Translations under genes and position numbers: made by a program
The notes under the pieces: model-generated
Databases searched by the model: none
What the model was told of the DNA's origin: nothing
The model's input: only the letters and a program-made list of their open reading frames with translations
From: JALORV01 sp963707445
GTDB taxonomy: Bacteria; Pseudomonadota; Gammaproteobacteria; Burkholderiales; Burkholderiaceae_F
NCBI GenBank assembly: GCA_963707445.1
Contig: CAVPPW010000032.1
Location: 1 to 64,000, forward strand
Direction of reading: 5' to 3'
DNA: 64,000 nt
Shown: positions 1-8,374 of the stretch, piece by piece
How positions within the stretch are numbered: position 1 is the first letter of the stretch
Layout of the letters: each line of letters starts with the position of its first letter

Positions 1-26
1 CCCAACGGTTGACTGGCGTCTTGCAT
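1..26 (-). CDS. RND efflux permease, N-terminal start only (partial)
   Basis: An ATG on the minus strand opens a frame reading MQDASQPLG that runs off the left edge. It starts 11 bases downstream of the stop of the membrane fusion protein gene. That is where an AcrB/CusA-type inner-membrane pump gene normally follows. Only nine residues are visible, so the identity rests on context alone. Confidence 0.35.
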
Positions 27-36
27 GGCGCTGGAA

Positions 37-1108
37 TCAGCGACCGGCCAGCGGGTTCAGCAGCACGCGCTCGCCGTCGCTCAGGCCTGCCAGCACTTCG
101 ACGCCGCCGTCGGCCACCGCGCTGCCGAGGCGGACTTGCCGCAACTGGGGTCGTCCGTCGGCTGCAATGACATTGACCGCAGTGAGTTCCCCGCGGCGGA
201 TCAGTGTCGAGTCCGGCACTACGAGCTTGCGTGTGCGGCCGATCGGAACGAGGATCTTCGCCGCGGCACCCGGGGTCACTCCCGGGGTATCGCCGAAAGG
301 CAGGTCGGCGCGGATCTGCGTGGATAGCAGACGGGCGTCGGCGGCTGGAAGGATCGTGACCCGCGTCGCAGTGAGCGTGCGACCGAGTTGCGGCAACTCG
401 ACCGTGGCCCGCGTTGCGCCCGCGGTCTTCGGGCAGCACGAACTGCGGCAGATTGCCCACGGCGCGCAGGGCTGACGGATCGTGCACGGCCACGACACCG
501 CGTCCGGGGGCGGCGATTTCGCCAGGCTCCATCAGCCGTCGTGTCACGACGCCGTCGATCGGTGACCTGAGCTCGGCATACGTGCGCGCGGTATCGGCCT
601 GCGCATTGCCTGCCCGTGCCGCATCGGCCGCCGCCTTGGCCGCCTTGAAGTTCGACTCAGCCTGGTCAAGCGCGGCGCGGCTGACGAAGTTCTTGTCGAG
701 CAGGCTCTGGGTCCGCTCGAGATTCAGGCGTGCCTGTGTCAGCTGGGCATCGGCCTGGGCCACGCTGGCCCGCCCCGCGGCCACCTGGGCGTCGGTCTCG
801 CGCGTATCGATGCGTGCCAGCACCTGGCCCTTCTTCACCCGGTCACCCGCATCGACCAGAATCTGGGTCACCGCGCCGGACAGCTGGGCCGCGACGGTCG
901 CCTGCCGCACGGCTTCGATGACCGCGTCGGCCGCGTAGACGTCGTCGACGTCCTTCATGCGCACCTCGACCGTCGTCGCGGTGCCGGGGCGCGCGACCGC
1001 GTTGCCATTGTCGGCATGTGCGACTGCTGCGCTCGCCAGCAGCAACAGGGTCATCGAGACCCGGCCGGAATGAAGCAGTGCGTTGACCGCGGAGAGCAGG
1101 GTAGTCAT
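37..1108 (-). CDS. RND efflux membrane fusion protein (HlyD/AcrA type)
   Basis: Periplasmic adaptor subunit of a tripartite efflux pump, linking an inner-membrane RND permease to an outer-membrane channel. The start MTTLLSAVNALLHSG leads into a hydrophobic stretch (TLLLLASAAVAHA) typical of a signal peptide. A lipoyl-type half motif (QLSGAVTQILVDAGDRVKKG), an alpha-helical hairpin rich in A, Q and K, the second lipoyl half (RSPIDGVVTRRLMEPG) and a beta-barrel ending DGERVLLNPLAGR follow in family order. About 356 codons is normal for the family. Near 415-430 the frame slips by one base between ..QFVLPEDR and ..ATVELPQLGR, probably a sequencing insertion. The substrate cannot be read from the sequence; the CsoR-like operator upstream hints at metal or reactive sulfur species. 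Confidence 0.82.
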
Positions 1109-1504
1109 CGGCGTGGTGCGTGCGCCGTTCTGGCGAACGACTTGGTGCCGCGGGGTTTGGCGCCGAGCAGTGAGTACGGGATACGGCGACGGAGCGGGCC
1201 GGACCGCCGCGGAACGAGGCCGGCGCAGCCCCGGGCTCCAAGGGACCCGGTGACCGCAGGTGCAACCGCGCTCGCACTGGCAAGGCGGACGGGGCAGTCG
1301 ATGGCGCCGACGATCATTTGAGTCGTGTACTCCGAGTGATTCCGAGGCTCCGGACCCAGCGGGCCCGCTTTCAGATCGGGAGCGAGTTTAGCAGAAAAAT
1401 TACATACCCCCTAGGGTATATTTGTGCGGATTGACCTGACGCAAGGGCCATAGCGCGGCGGGCGGCGCGCGTCGGCGGCGCGCCGGTTCGGCACGACCGG
1501 AAAC
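1109..1504. other. Intergenic region between dioxygenase gene and efflux operon
   Basis: Both flanking genes read leftward, so this roughly 400-base stretch is the 3' end region of the dioxygenase operon and the promoter region of the efflux genes. It contains the palindromic operator described separately and an AT-rich patch around 1385-1402 with a TAAACT box (minus strand) that could serve as a -10 element. No open frame with coding character was seen. Confidence 0.5.
1404..1419. promoter_or_regulatory. CsoR/CstR-like palindromic operator
   Basis: ATACCCCCTAGGGTAT consists of perfect 6-base arms (ATACCC/GGGTAT) around a CCTA centre. This G/C-tract flanked by TA matches the operator style of the CsoR family (copper-sensing CsoR, persulfide-sensing CstR). 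It lies about 300 bases upstream of the efflux adaptor start. No CsoR-like gene is visible in the window. Confidence 0.5.
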
Positions 1505-2438
1505 TCAGGCGAGCGGAGTGGCGGCTGCGCGCGATCCGTGACTGAAGTCGGGGAACGATGTGGTCGCTGCCACCGGTTCGTAGAAGCGGCCGCGCAGAAT
1601 CAGTCGGCGGTGGGCCGCCGAGTCGGTGAACGCGGACCGGTCATGCAGCACGTTGTTGCAGACGAGCCCCATCCCGGGCTCGAGCCGCAGCCGCAGCACG
1701 CGCGGATCGGTCTCCAGCAGTTGCAGCAGTGCCGCGGTCGCCGCGTGCACGGCCGGATCGTCCTTCCACGCGATGCTGCGCGTCCGCGCCGTGTAGCGCA
1801 TGTGCAGCCGGCCGTCGGCAGTGACGGTAAAGACAGGCCCGCTCTGGTCGCCACGCGCAACCTCGCCTTCCTCCGAGCGTGCCGGGATCGTCATTGCGTC
1901 GTCCTGCATCAGTGCGGCCACGTACGCCGGGTCGGCGTCACGCAGCGCGATGTAGGCCAGCTCGTGGTCGAAGACCCGGTTCTCCCCGCCCTGCTCGGCG
2001 CGCTCCACGCAGTGCAGGATCATCGCGCGGATGCGGCGCTCGGGCGGGTTGTAGTAGCCGTCGGTGTGCCAGCGGATCGCACGATTGGTGTACGGAATGA
2101 ATCCGCTGCGCGGGCCGGTGTCCGTGGCGGCCAGATGGTGTGATGCCGTCGTCATCCGCCAGGTAGTTGACGTCCAGAGTGTGCAACCCGAGCTGGGCGC
2201 CGATCTGCCGTGGCACGTCGGACGAGCCGTCACTGCGGGGCGGTGCCGCGTACACGGCCATGTTGGCCCGTTCACAGCGCTCGGCCAGTGCACGTCGTTC
2301 GGCAGTCGACAATTTCGTTGGGTCCGAGACCGCAACGAGCAGCTCAGCGGTCGTTGCCGGGGCCGTGGCGAGCTTGCGGTCGCGCCAGGCGCGATAGGCG
2401 CCGTCGTTGGCAAGGTCGAAGGGACTGGCCGCGCCCAC
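1505..2438 (-). CDS. TauD/TfdA-family Fe(II)/2-oxoglutarate-dependent dioxygenase
   Basis: Predicted non-haem iron dioxygenase, about 310 aa after correcting one base. The iron triad is visible as HTD in RWHTDGYYN and the distal His in the HDRSAF...AAHRR segment. A 2-oxoglutarate-binding Arg lies in RLILRGRFYE. The GTG start follows the stop of the upstream gene by two bases, so the two are probably translated together. A one-base insertion near 2145 separates ..ADDDGITP from ..LAATDTGPR. Family members hydroxylate taurine, trimethyllysine, butyrobetaine and many other molecules, and nothing here fixes the substrate. It is the last gene of a minus-strand operon with TusA-, DsrC- and Cas6-like genes. 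Confidence 0.75.
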
Positions 2439-2440
2439 GC

Positions 2441-3125
2441 CTACTCCGGCGGTATCGGGTCGTCGAGCGGTGCGTCGACCTGCGGCATCTCCGGGAACGG
2501 ACCCGCGTCGGCCGCGTCGGCGTCTTCCGCGGGCGCTGCAAGTGATCGAACCGGCCGTGCCGACGACGTTGTCCATCACGCGGCGCAGCGTCGTGACCGC
2601 ATCCGGTGCCTCGATCGTCATGACCTGGTCGGTCACCCAGGCCCGGTCGCGCTCGGCGACGACGCCGAGCAGCGCGTGACCCGCGTAGCGCAGGAAGGCG
2701 AAGTCCGGACCGTTCGCTTCGTCGAAGCCGAAAGTTGCGTAGTCGTCGGCACGCGCGTTGAAGCGGTCGATGAAGCCGCGCCGGATCGAGTCGGCATCGG
2801 TGCCGAGCAGGCGCGATTCGTTCTCGGCCAGCAACTCGGCCAGTCGACGAACCATCGAGACGGTGAAGACGCGGCGCTCCGGCAACGGCAGGCGTGTGAA
2901 GGCGAAGCGGTCGGCGACGTGGATCAGGAACACCATGTACTCGCCAAGAACATCGAAATACTGCGGGCTCGCTTCGATCTCGAAGTCCGCATCGCGCATG
3001 CGCTTGATCGTCTGCAGGCCGAGCCGCCAGGTGGTGAACGCCGCAACGCTGGCGAGCGTCGCAGGATCGCGCGCCTTGTCCTTGGCGAAGAAGCGGCTCT
3101 TGGTCCGCCGCAATACGGTGCTCAC
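2441..3125 (-). CDS. Conserved protein of unknown function in TusA/DsrC-like operon
   Basis: About 227 aa, not recognised. It starts at GTG (MSTVLRRTKSRFFAKDKA), preceded by a GAGG box. It is largely helical, with many Arg/Asp/Glu residues and no membrane segment or cysteine motif. Near 2540 an extra base shifts the frame; reading on in the new frame gives an acidic, proline-rich tail ending PLDDPIPPE and a stop two bases before the dioxygenase start. The tight spacing to both neighbours (22 and 2 bases) puts it in the same operon. It could be a partner or chaperone of the dioxygenase, but that is only a guess from position. Confidence 0.65.
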
Positions 3126-3147
3126 CGGAGCCTCGTGAATCGTGGGG

Positions 3148-3480
3148 TCAGTAGCCGCCCTTGCCGAACGGCTTGGGCAGGCCGGCGACGCGCACGCCCT
3201 GCTTGGCCGGACCGCCCGGGAAGAGGTCGTACAGCGTCTTGCTGTCGTGGTGCGGCAGCAGTTCGGTGATTTCCTTCAGCATGTTGCGGAAGTTCGGCGT
3301 TTGGCCGATGCTCCCGGTACTGGTCGCGCAGATACCCGATCACAGCCCAGTGGTCCTCGGTGAGCGCGATGCCCTCGGCCGCGGCAATGACGCGGTCGGG
3401 ACCTCGTCCGCGTAGTTCGCCTCGAGCAGGTAGCCCTCCTCGTCGCACTCGATGGATTCACCGTTGATTTCGTAGGCCAT
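3148..3480 (-). CDS. DsrC/TusE-family protein lacking both conserved cysteines (RspA-like)
   Basis: DsrC fold, about 110 aa. The N-terminus MAYEINGESIECDEEGYLL matches the DsrC start, followed by TEDHWAVIGYLRDQYREH and NFRNMLKEI. The C-terminal arm reads AKQGVRVAGLPKPFGKGGY. In true DsrC the same arm is AKQACKIAGLPKPTGCV, as in the dsr-operon copy of this window, so both redox cysteines of the swinging arm are replaced (by Gly and by Lys/Gly). Such cysteine-less homologues have been called RspA and are thought to be regulatory rather than sulfur carriers. Two frame slips (near 3410 and 3300) interrupt the gene. It lies just downstream of the tandem TusA gene. Confidence 0.78.
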
Positions 3481-3492
3481 ATTGCTTTCCCC

Positions 3493-3978
3493 TTACTCCC
3501 TGCACAGATAGAACTCGAACTCCCCCGACGCGGTTTCGTAGCGGTCCACGAGACGCACGCTGCTGTTTCGGGTCCATGCATCCACGTCTTCCGGAACGCC
3601 GGGACAGTTGCTGACCAGCACCAGCACCTCGCCCGTCCGCATGCCGTCGAGCAGGCGGCGCGCTTCGGCAATCGGGCCCGGGCAGGTGACGCCACGAAGG
3701 TCGAGCACGACGTTGCCCGGCGACGGGGCGGTAGCGAGGCCGCGGCGGATCGTGAACGCCGTGCGGCGCCCGTTCAGCGGTTCGGTCGCAATAACCTCGT
3801 GCCCGGTGAGGTCAGCCCAGGCACGCAGGTCGTCGCTGGTTCCGGGGCAGTCGGAAATCAGCACCATGTGCTGACCGTCGGGCAGGTCGTCCAGGATCTT
3901 CTTGGCACCGAGGAGTGGCAGCGGGCATGAAAGGCCCGTCATGTCGAGCCGTACGGCCGAAGAAGTGTTTGAAAGCAT
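3493..3978 (-). CDS. Tandem TusA-domain (SirA-like) sulfur carrier
   Basis: A 161-aa protein made of two TusA domains in a row. The first carries LDMTGLSCPLPLLGAKK (active Cys at about residue 18) and the second LDLRGVTCPGPIAEARR (Cys at about 99), so both CPxP-type sulfurtransferase motifs are intact. Single-domain TusA is about 80 aa. TusA proteins take persulfide sulfur from rhodaneses or cysteine desulfurase and pass it to DsrEFH/DsrC or to tRNA thiolation. I chose the ATG with GGAG seven bases upstream; an earlier ATG at 4026 overlapping the stop of the Cas6-like gene is also possible. Neighbours are a DsrC-like protein and a Cas6-like protein. Confidence 0.85.
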   Translation of the reverse strand: MLSNTSSAVRLDMTGLSCPLPLLGAKKILDDLPDGQHMVLISDCPGTSDDLRAWADLTGHEVIATEPLNGRRTAFTIRRGLATAPSPGNVVLDLRGVTCPGPIAEARRLLDGMRTGEVLVLVSNCPGVPEDVDAWTRNSSVRLVDRYETASGEFEFYLCRE

Positions 3979-4016
3979 TGCGGCGCTCCGAGCAAGTGCG
4001 GAAGGGTGAGCCACCG

Positions 4017-4628
4017 TCACGGCCATTCGCGGGAGCCTACCGCGGCGACCGACTTGTGAGGCACGAACAGGCCGCAGCCGAGCTTGCGCTGCTGGCCGAT
4101 GCCGTGTTCCTGCGCACGCAGCGAATCCGTTGGCGACAGCCCGTGCAGCATCAGGCTGAAACCGACTGCGGTCTGGTGCGCATCCAACCTGAGTTCGCCG
4201 CGCCGGCCGACGATCGTGTCGCAATCGATCGCCAAGGCAGTCAGTTCCGCAGCGACGTCATTCACGAACGCGGCTTCGTCCTGCGCGCCCGTCACGACCA
4301 GCCGCGCGTGCAGCACCGGGTAGGGCAGCAGATCGCGCCGGCTTACCCGGCCGATGTGCAGCGGAGCGGGAAGCCCGATGTCGGCGCCCTGCAGCGCGGT
4401 GCAGGACGCGGCCCGATGCTCTGGCACGCGCAGAACGATGCGGGTGCGTCCGCCGACCAGCATGCCGTCGGGGCAGGGCGTCAGTCCGCGTATCGGGTGC
4501 ACGCCCGCGAGGGGTTCCTCCTCGAGCCACGGCAGCCGCGCGGCGAGCGCGCGGTACAGCGCGGCCGGATAGTCGCGATCGATGATGCTGCCCGCGACGT
4601 CAAAGGCGAAGTCCAGCGTGGTGCTCAC
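4017..4628 (-). CDS. Stand-alone Cas6/Cmx6-like RAMP protein
   Basis: 203 aa. The C-terminus has the glycine-rich RAMP signature GIGQQRKLGCGLFVPHK (about residues 176-192), and the N-terminus has LDFAFDVAG...AGVHPIRG. Both agree with the family annotated as type I-MYXAN CRISPR-associated Cas6/Cmx6, whose members cut CRISPR precursor RNA. No CRISPR repeats or other cas genes are visible anywhere in the window. The gene starts at a GTG that overlaps the upstream stop (GTGA) and ends overlapping an alternative start of the tandem TusA gene, so it is an integral operon member. Catalytic ability is uncertain: His residues are present in HTHR-like positions (HIGRV, HARL) but none can be assigned. 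Confidence 0.7.
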   Translation of the reverse strand: MSTTLDFAFDVAGSIIDRDYPAALYRALAARLPWLEEEPLAGVHPIRGLTPCPDGMLVGGRTRIVLRVPEHRAASCTALQGADIGLPAPLHIGRVSRRDLLPYPVLHARLVVTGAQDEAAFVNDVAAELTALAIDCDTIVGRRGELRLDAHQTAVGFSLMLHGLSPTDSLRAQEHGIGQQRKLGCGLFVPHKSVAAVGSREWP

Positions 4629-4876
4629 GATGACTCGGCCGGGGTTGGCCGCGACTGGCTCCAGCCGAGCATCGCCTCGCCCCACGTCGCGGCCGTGCTG
4701 GCGTCGATGTCGAATACCGTGAACCGGCGACCCTCGCGGATACGGATCCGCAGCAGGCTCAGGCCGCCATGCCGATAGTCGATCTGCTGCAACTCGATGT
4801 CCTGACCACCCAGCGGGGCGTGCAGTCGGGTCAGCGGCGTCACGCTGAGCTTGTCATCCGGGTCAGTCACGTCCAT
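4625..4876 (-). CDS. Small conserved protein, first gene of the Cas6-like/TusA operon (DUF6967-like)
   Basis: 83 aa from the ATG preceded by GGAAA. The core GGQDIELQQIDYRHGGLSLL and RIRIREGRRFTVFDIDA looks like a compact beta-rich domain with a conserved WGEAMLGW end. I recall similar small proteins called DUF6967 in sulfur oxidisers, but this is from memory and unsure. A GTG at 4942 gives a longer alternative start, which would swallow the promoter-proximal repeats; I regard it as less likely. Its stop overlaps the next start by four bases. Confidence 0.55.
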   Translation of the reverse strand: MDVTDPDDKLSVTPLTRLHAPLGGQDIELQQIDYRHGGLSLLRIRIREGRRFTVFDIDASTAATWGEAMLGWSQSRPTPAESS

Positions 4877-5195
4877 GGTCGTCGTTTCCAGGGCGCGGTT
4901 CTTGCCGCTCCACGCCGCATTGACTCTACGCAATGATTCCACGCAGTGACTCTATAGTCTGCACACATTGCATGCCGCCATTACTCCGGTCGGCAGCCTA
5001 CCCCTCCCATTGGGGTTATACGGCTAATCATCGCGGGTGATGGTTGCACAGCGCAGCGCGACTTAGGATCGCCGGGCGAAAACAGTGGAGCGGCCGGCCC
5101 AGGAGGGGCGGCAAGCTTTGCGGCGGCACACTCGACCTGGCGCACCGCCGTCGCCGACCCTATCAATCGGACCATCGACCCGGAGGCCGAAACCC
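4877..5195. promoter_or_regulatory. Divergent promoter region between the TusA operon and dsrA
   Basis: About 320 bases separating two oppositely oriented sulfur operons. Two direct copies of CGCAxTGACTCTA lie at 4916-4928 and 4942-4954, and a TATAGA box (minus strand) sits next to the second. Nearer dsrA, ACCCC (5000-5004) and GGGGT (5012-5016) form a short inverted repeat, followed by an AT-rich TTATACGGCTAAT. These are candidate regulator and promoter sites only. No additional gene is visible. Confidence 0.45.
4916..4954. repeat. Direct repeat pair upstream of the TusA operon
   Basis: CGCATTGACTCTA (4916-4928) and CGCAGTGACTCTA (4942-4954) match at 12 of 13 bases and start 26 bases apart. 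They lie just upstream of the first gene of the minus-strand operon, as expected for tandem binding sites of an activator. Confidence 0.55.
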
Positions 5196-6491
5196 ATGGC
5201 AAAGCCGATGCACGAAACCCCGATGCTCAACGAGCTCGAGAGCGGACCATGGCCCAGCTTCGTGACCGGGCTGAAGCGGCTGGCGAAGGACAAGGACTAC
5301 ATGGTCGACCTGCTCGGCCAGCTCGAGACGTCCTACAAGACCCGCAAGGGCTACTGGAAGGGCGGCACGGTCAGCGTGTTCGGTTATGGCGGCGGCGTGA
5401 TCCCGCGTTTTACCGAGCTGAAGGACGAGAGCGGCAAGGCGATGTTTCCCGACGCGGCCGAGTTTCACACGCTGCGCGTGATGCCGCCGCCCGGCATGCA
5501 CTACTCGACCGACATCCTGCGCAAGCTATGCGACATCTGGGAGGAGCACGGCTCCGGACTGATCGCCTTCCACGGCCAGAGCGGCGACATCATGTTCCAG
5601 GGGGTCAAGAGCGACAAGGTGCAGGACGCCTTCGACGCGATCAACGAGGCCGGTTTCGACCTGGGCGGTGCGGGACCGGCGGTGCGCACCTCGATGTCGT
5701 GCATCGGTGCGGCGCGCTGCGAGCAGTCGTGCTACGACGAGGCGAAGGCGCACCGCACGGTGCTGAACAGCTTCCTTGACGACATCCATCGCCCGGCGCT
5801 GCCGTACAAGTTCAAGTTCAAGTTCTCCGGCTGCCCGAACGACTGCATGAACTCGGTGCAGCGCGCGGACCTGGCGATCATCGGCACCTGGCGCGACAAC
5901 ATCCGCACCGACGAGGTACTGGCGAAGAAGTGGTTCGCGAAGCACGGCATGAACGAACTGGTGAACGACGTCGTGGCGCGCTGCCCGACCAAGGCGATCC
6001 AGATCAAGGAGATCAAGGACGTCCGCAAAGACGCGAAGATCTCCAGCGTGGCGGTCAACGACACCCAGGCACTCGAGATCGACAACCAGGACTGCGTGCG
6101 CTGCATGCATTGCATCAACGTGATGACCGGCGCACTGGCGCATGGAACCGACACCGGCGCCACGATCCTGTGTGGCGGCAAGCGCACGCTGAAGATCGGC
6201 GACCTGATGGGCACGGTGATCGTGCCGTTCATGCGGCTGGCGAACGACGAGGATCGCGAAAAGCTGGTCGACCTGGGCAAGCGCATCGTCGACTTCTTCG
6301 CCGAGAACGCGCTCGAGCACGAGCGCATTGGCGAGACGATCGAGCGCATCGGCCTGGTGCATTTCCTGGAAGGTGTCGGCCTGGAGGTCGATCCGAACAT
6401 GATCTCGGCGCCACGCACGAACCCGTACGTGCGCATGGACGACTGGGATGAGGAAGTTGCCAAGGCGCAGGCGCGTCAGAAGGCAGCCTAA
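5196..6491 (+). CDS. dsrA: Reverse dissimilatory sulfite reductase, alpha subunit
   Basis: Catalytic subunit of cytoplasmic rDsr, which oxidises DsrC-bound sulfur toward sulfite. 431 aa. Sirohaem/[4Fe-4S] ligands appear as CIGAARC (about 169-175) and GCPNDC (213-217). A ferredoxin insert has C262 and CVRCMHC near 300-306. The start is an ATG with GGAGG nine bases upstream, and the gene is intact. It opens dsrABEFHCMKLJOPNR; the presence of dsrEFH and dsrL in the same operon identifies the sulfur-oxidising rather than the sulfite-reducing type. It is divergent from the TusA operon. Confidence 0.97.
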   Translation: MAKPMHETPMLNELESGPWPSFVTGLKRLAKDKDYMVDLLGQLETSYKTRKGYWKGGTVSVFGYGGGVIPRFTELKDESGKAMFPDAAEFHTLRVMPPPGMHYSTDILRKLCDIWEEHGSGLIAFHGQSGDIMFQGVKSDKVQDAFDAINEAGFDLGGAGPAVRTSMSCIGAARCEQSCYDEAKAHRTVLNSFLDDIHRPALPYKFKFKFSGCPNDCMNSVQRADLAIIGTWRDNIRTDEVLAKKWFAKHGMNELVNDVVARCPTKAIQIKEIKDVRKDAKISSVAVNDTQALEIDNQDCVRCMHCINVMTGALAHGTDTGATILCGGKRTLKIGDLMGTVIVPFMRLANDEDREKLVDLGKRIVDFFAENALEHERIGETIERIGLVHFLEGVGLEVDPNMISAPRTNPYVRMDDWDEEVAKAQARQKAA

Positions 6492-6502
6492 GGGGACCGA
6501 AC

Positions 6503-7616
6503 ATGACGCAAGTGGAAGCACCGACCAAGGCAGCGCCGGCCAAGGCGCCGACACCCCGCCGCGCCGTCGAAAGCGGCGTTCCGGACAACACGCAGTTCCT
6601 GCATCCGCTGATGCTGAAGAACTACGGCAAGTGGAAGTACCACGACCGTCCACGGCCCGGCGTGCTGCACCACGTGGCGCACTCGGGCGACGAGCTGTGG
6701 ACCGTGAAGGCGGGCACGCAGCGGCAGATGGACGTGTGGACGATCCGGAAGCTCTGCGACATCATCGACAAGTACGGCGAGAAGCAGGTCCGCTTCACGA
6801 TCCGCAGCAACGTCGAGATCGGCGTGTCGAAGTGGGAGAAGGTCGAGCCGCTGATCAAGGCTCTGGAAAGCGCGGGCTTCCCGGTCGGCGGCACCGGCAA
6901 CTCGGTGTCGATGATCGCGCACACGCAGGGCTGGCTGCACTGCGACATCCCGGGCACCGACGCCTCGGGCGCGGTCAAGGCGCTGATGGACGACCTGATC
7001 GTCGAGTTCAAGCGCGAGGAGATGCCCAACCGGGTGCACCTGTCGACCTCGTGCTGCGAAATCAACTGCGGGGGCCAGGCCGACATCGCGATCATCGTGC
7101 AGCACACCAAGCCGCCGAAGATCAATCACGATCTGGTGGCGAACGTCTGCGAGCGTCCCGCCGTCGTCGCGCGCTGCCCGGTGGCGGCGATCCGCCCGGC
7201 GCTCGTCAACGGCAAGCCGTCGCTTGAAGTCGACGAGAAGAAGTGCATCTGCTGCGGCGCCTGCTACCCCCCGTGCCCGCCGATGCAGATCAACGACCCG
7301 GAGCACTCCAAGCTGGCGATCTGGGTCGGTGGCAAGAACTCCAACGCGCGCGGCAAGCCGACCTTCATGAAGATGGTCGCCTCGGGACTGCCGAACAACC
7401 CGCCGCGCTGGCCGGAAGTCAGCGAGGTCGTGCATGCGGATCCTGCGCGTCTACAAGGAAGATGCGCGCTCGTGGGAACGCATGGCCGACTGGATCGAGC
7501 GCATCGGCTGGCCGCGCTTCTTCGAGAAGACCGGGCTGACGTTCACCAAGCACCTGATCGACGACTGGCGCGGCTCGCGAGCCAACCTGAACGCGTCGAC
7601 CCACATCCGCTTCTGA
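6503..7616 (+). CDS. dsrB: Reverse dissimilatory sulfite reductase, beta subunit
   Basis: Partner of DsrA in the alpha2beta2 rDsr complex. C147, the STSCCEINCGG cluster (about 182-191) and the ferredoxin motif CICCGACYPPCPP (about 248-260) bind the sirohaem-linked and additional [4Fe-4S] clusters. The gene begins 11 bases after dsrA. A single extra base near 7433 breaks the frame between ..PEVSEVV and RILRVYKEDARSW; downstream, the conserved C-terminus ending NASTHIRF resumes. I read this as a sequencing error, because both halves are highly conserved and the stop is followed immediately by dsrE. Confidence 0.95.
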
Positions 7617-7625
7617 GGCGGACAC

Positions 7626-7987
7626 GTGAAGATCGCCGTCCTCGTCAACGAGGGACCGTATCAGCATCAGGCCAGCGATTCGGCCTACCTGTTCTGCCAG
7701 GCGGCGATCGCCAAGGGGCACGAGATCCAGCGTGTGTTCTTCTATCACGACGGGGTCAACAACGCGACGAAGTACACCGAGCCGCCGCAGGACGACCGCC
7801 ACATCGTCGCGCGCTGGAGCAAGCTGGCCGAAGCACCACAAGGTCGATCTGGTGGTCTGCGTGGCGGCAGGCCTGAGGCGCGGCCTGGTCGAGGATACGC
7901 TGGCGCCGGGTTTCCGGATCTCCGGCCTGGGCCAGTTGATCGATGCCGGCATCAAGGCCGAGCGCCTTGTCATCGTTCGGGGACTAG
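7626..7987 (+). CDS. dsrE: DsrE, sulfurtransferase subunit
   Basis: Part of the cytoplasmic DsrE2F2H2 hexamer that relays sulfur from TusA to DsrC. GTG start, about 120 aa. The conserved acceptor cysteine sits in VDLVVCVAAGLRRGL, as in the DsrE of Allochromatium. Two single-base insertions, near 7831 (before KHHKVDL) and near 7977 (before FGD), must be removed to read the full protein ending RLVIFGD. The spacing to dsrB (9 bases) and dsrF (10 bases) is that of an operon. Confidence 0.9.
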
Positions 7988-7997
7988 CGAGCTCGAA

Positions 7998-8358
7998 ATG
8001 GCCAAGAAATTCATGCTGGTCAACCGCAAGGCGCCGTATGGCTCGATCTATGCGCTCGAAAGCCTCGAGGTCGTGCTGATCGCGGCCGCGTTCGAGCAGG
8101 ACGTGTCGGTGGTGTTCGTCGACGACGGTGTCTACCAGCTGAAGAAGGGCATGCAGACCAAGGCGATCGCGACCAAGAACTTTTCGCCGACCTATCGCGC
8201 GCTCGAGGACTACGACATCGACAAGCTGTACGTCGAGGCCGAGTCGATGGCCGCGCGCGGGCTGACGCCGGATGACCTGGTCGCCCCGGTCAAGGTTGTC
8301 GACGCGCGCCACGCTGGCCGGCCTGATGGAGCAGCAGGACGTGGTGCTGAGTTTCTGA
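7998..8358 (+). CDS. dsrF: DsrF, sulfurtransferase subunit
   Basis: Second DsrE-like subunit of the DsrEFH hexamer. It begins MAKKFMLVNRKAPYGS and lacks the catalytic cysteine in the segment where DsrE has it, as usual for DsrF, which is structural. A one-base insertion near 8309 separates ..VKVVDA from ATLAGLMEQQDVVLSF. About 119 aa after correction, the family size. Confidence 0.9.
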
Positions 8359-8374
8359 GTTACCGGGACCGACG

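Noticed and set aside
2064..3269. 400-codon open frame on the plus strand
   Set aside because: Lies antisense to the dioxygenase and unknown gene; no start signal, composition is that of a complementary shadow in GC-rich DNA.
4017..4628. Possible CRISPR-Cas locus
   Set aside because: Only a Cas6-like gene is present; no repeat-spacer array or other cas genes were seen.
5526..6653. 375-codon minus-strand frame across dsrA
   Set aside because: Antisense of a strongly conserved gene; His/Val/Asp-rich shadow sequence without a family pattern.
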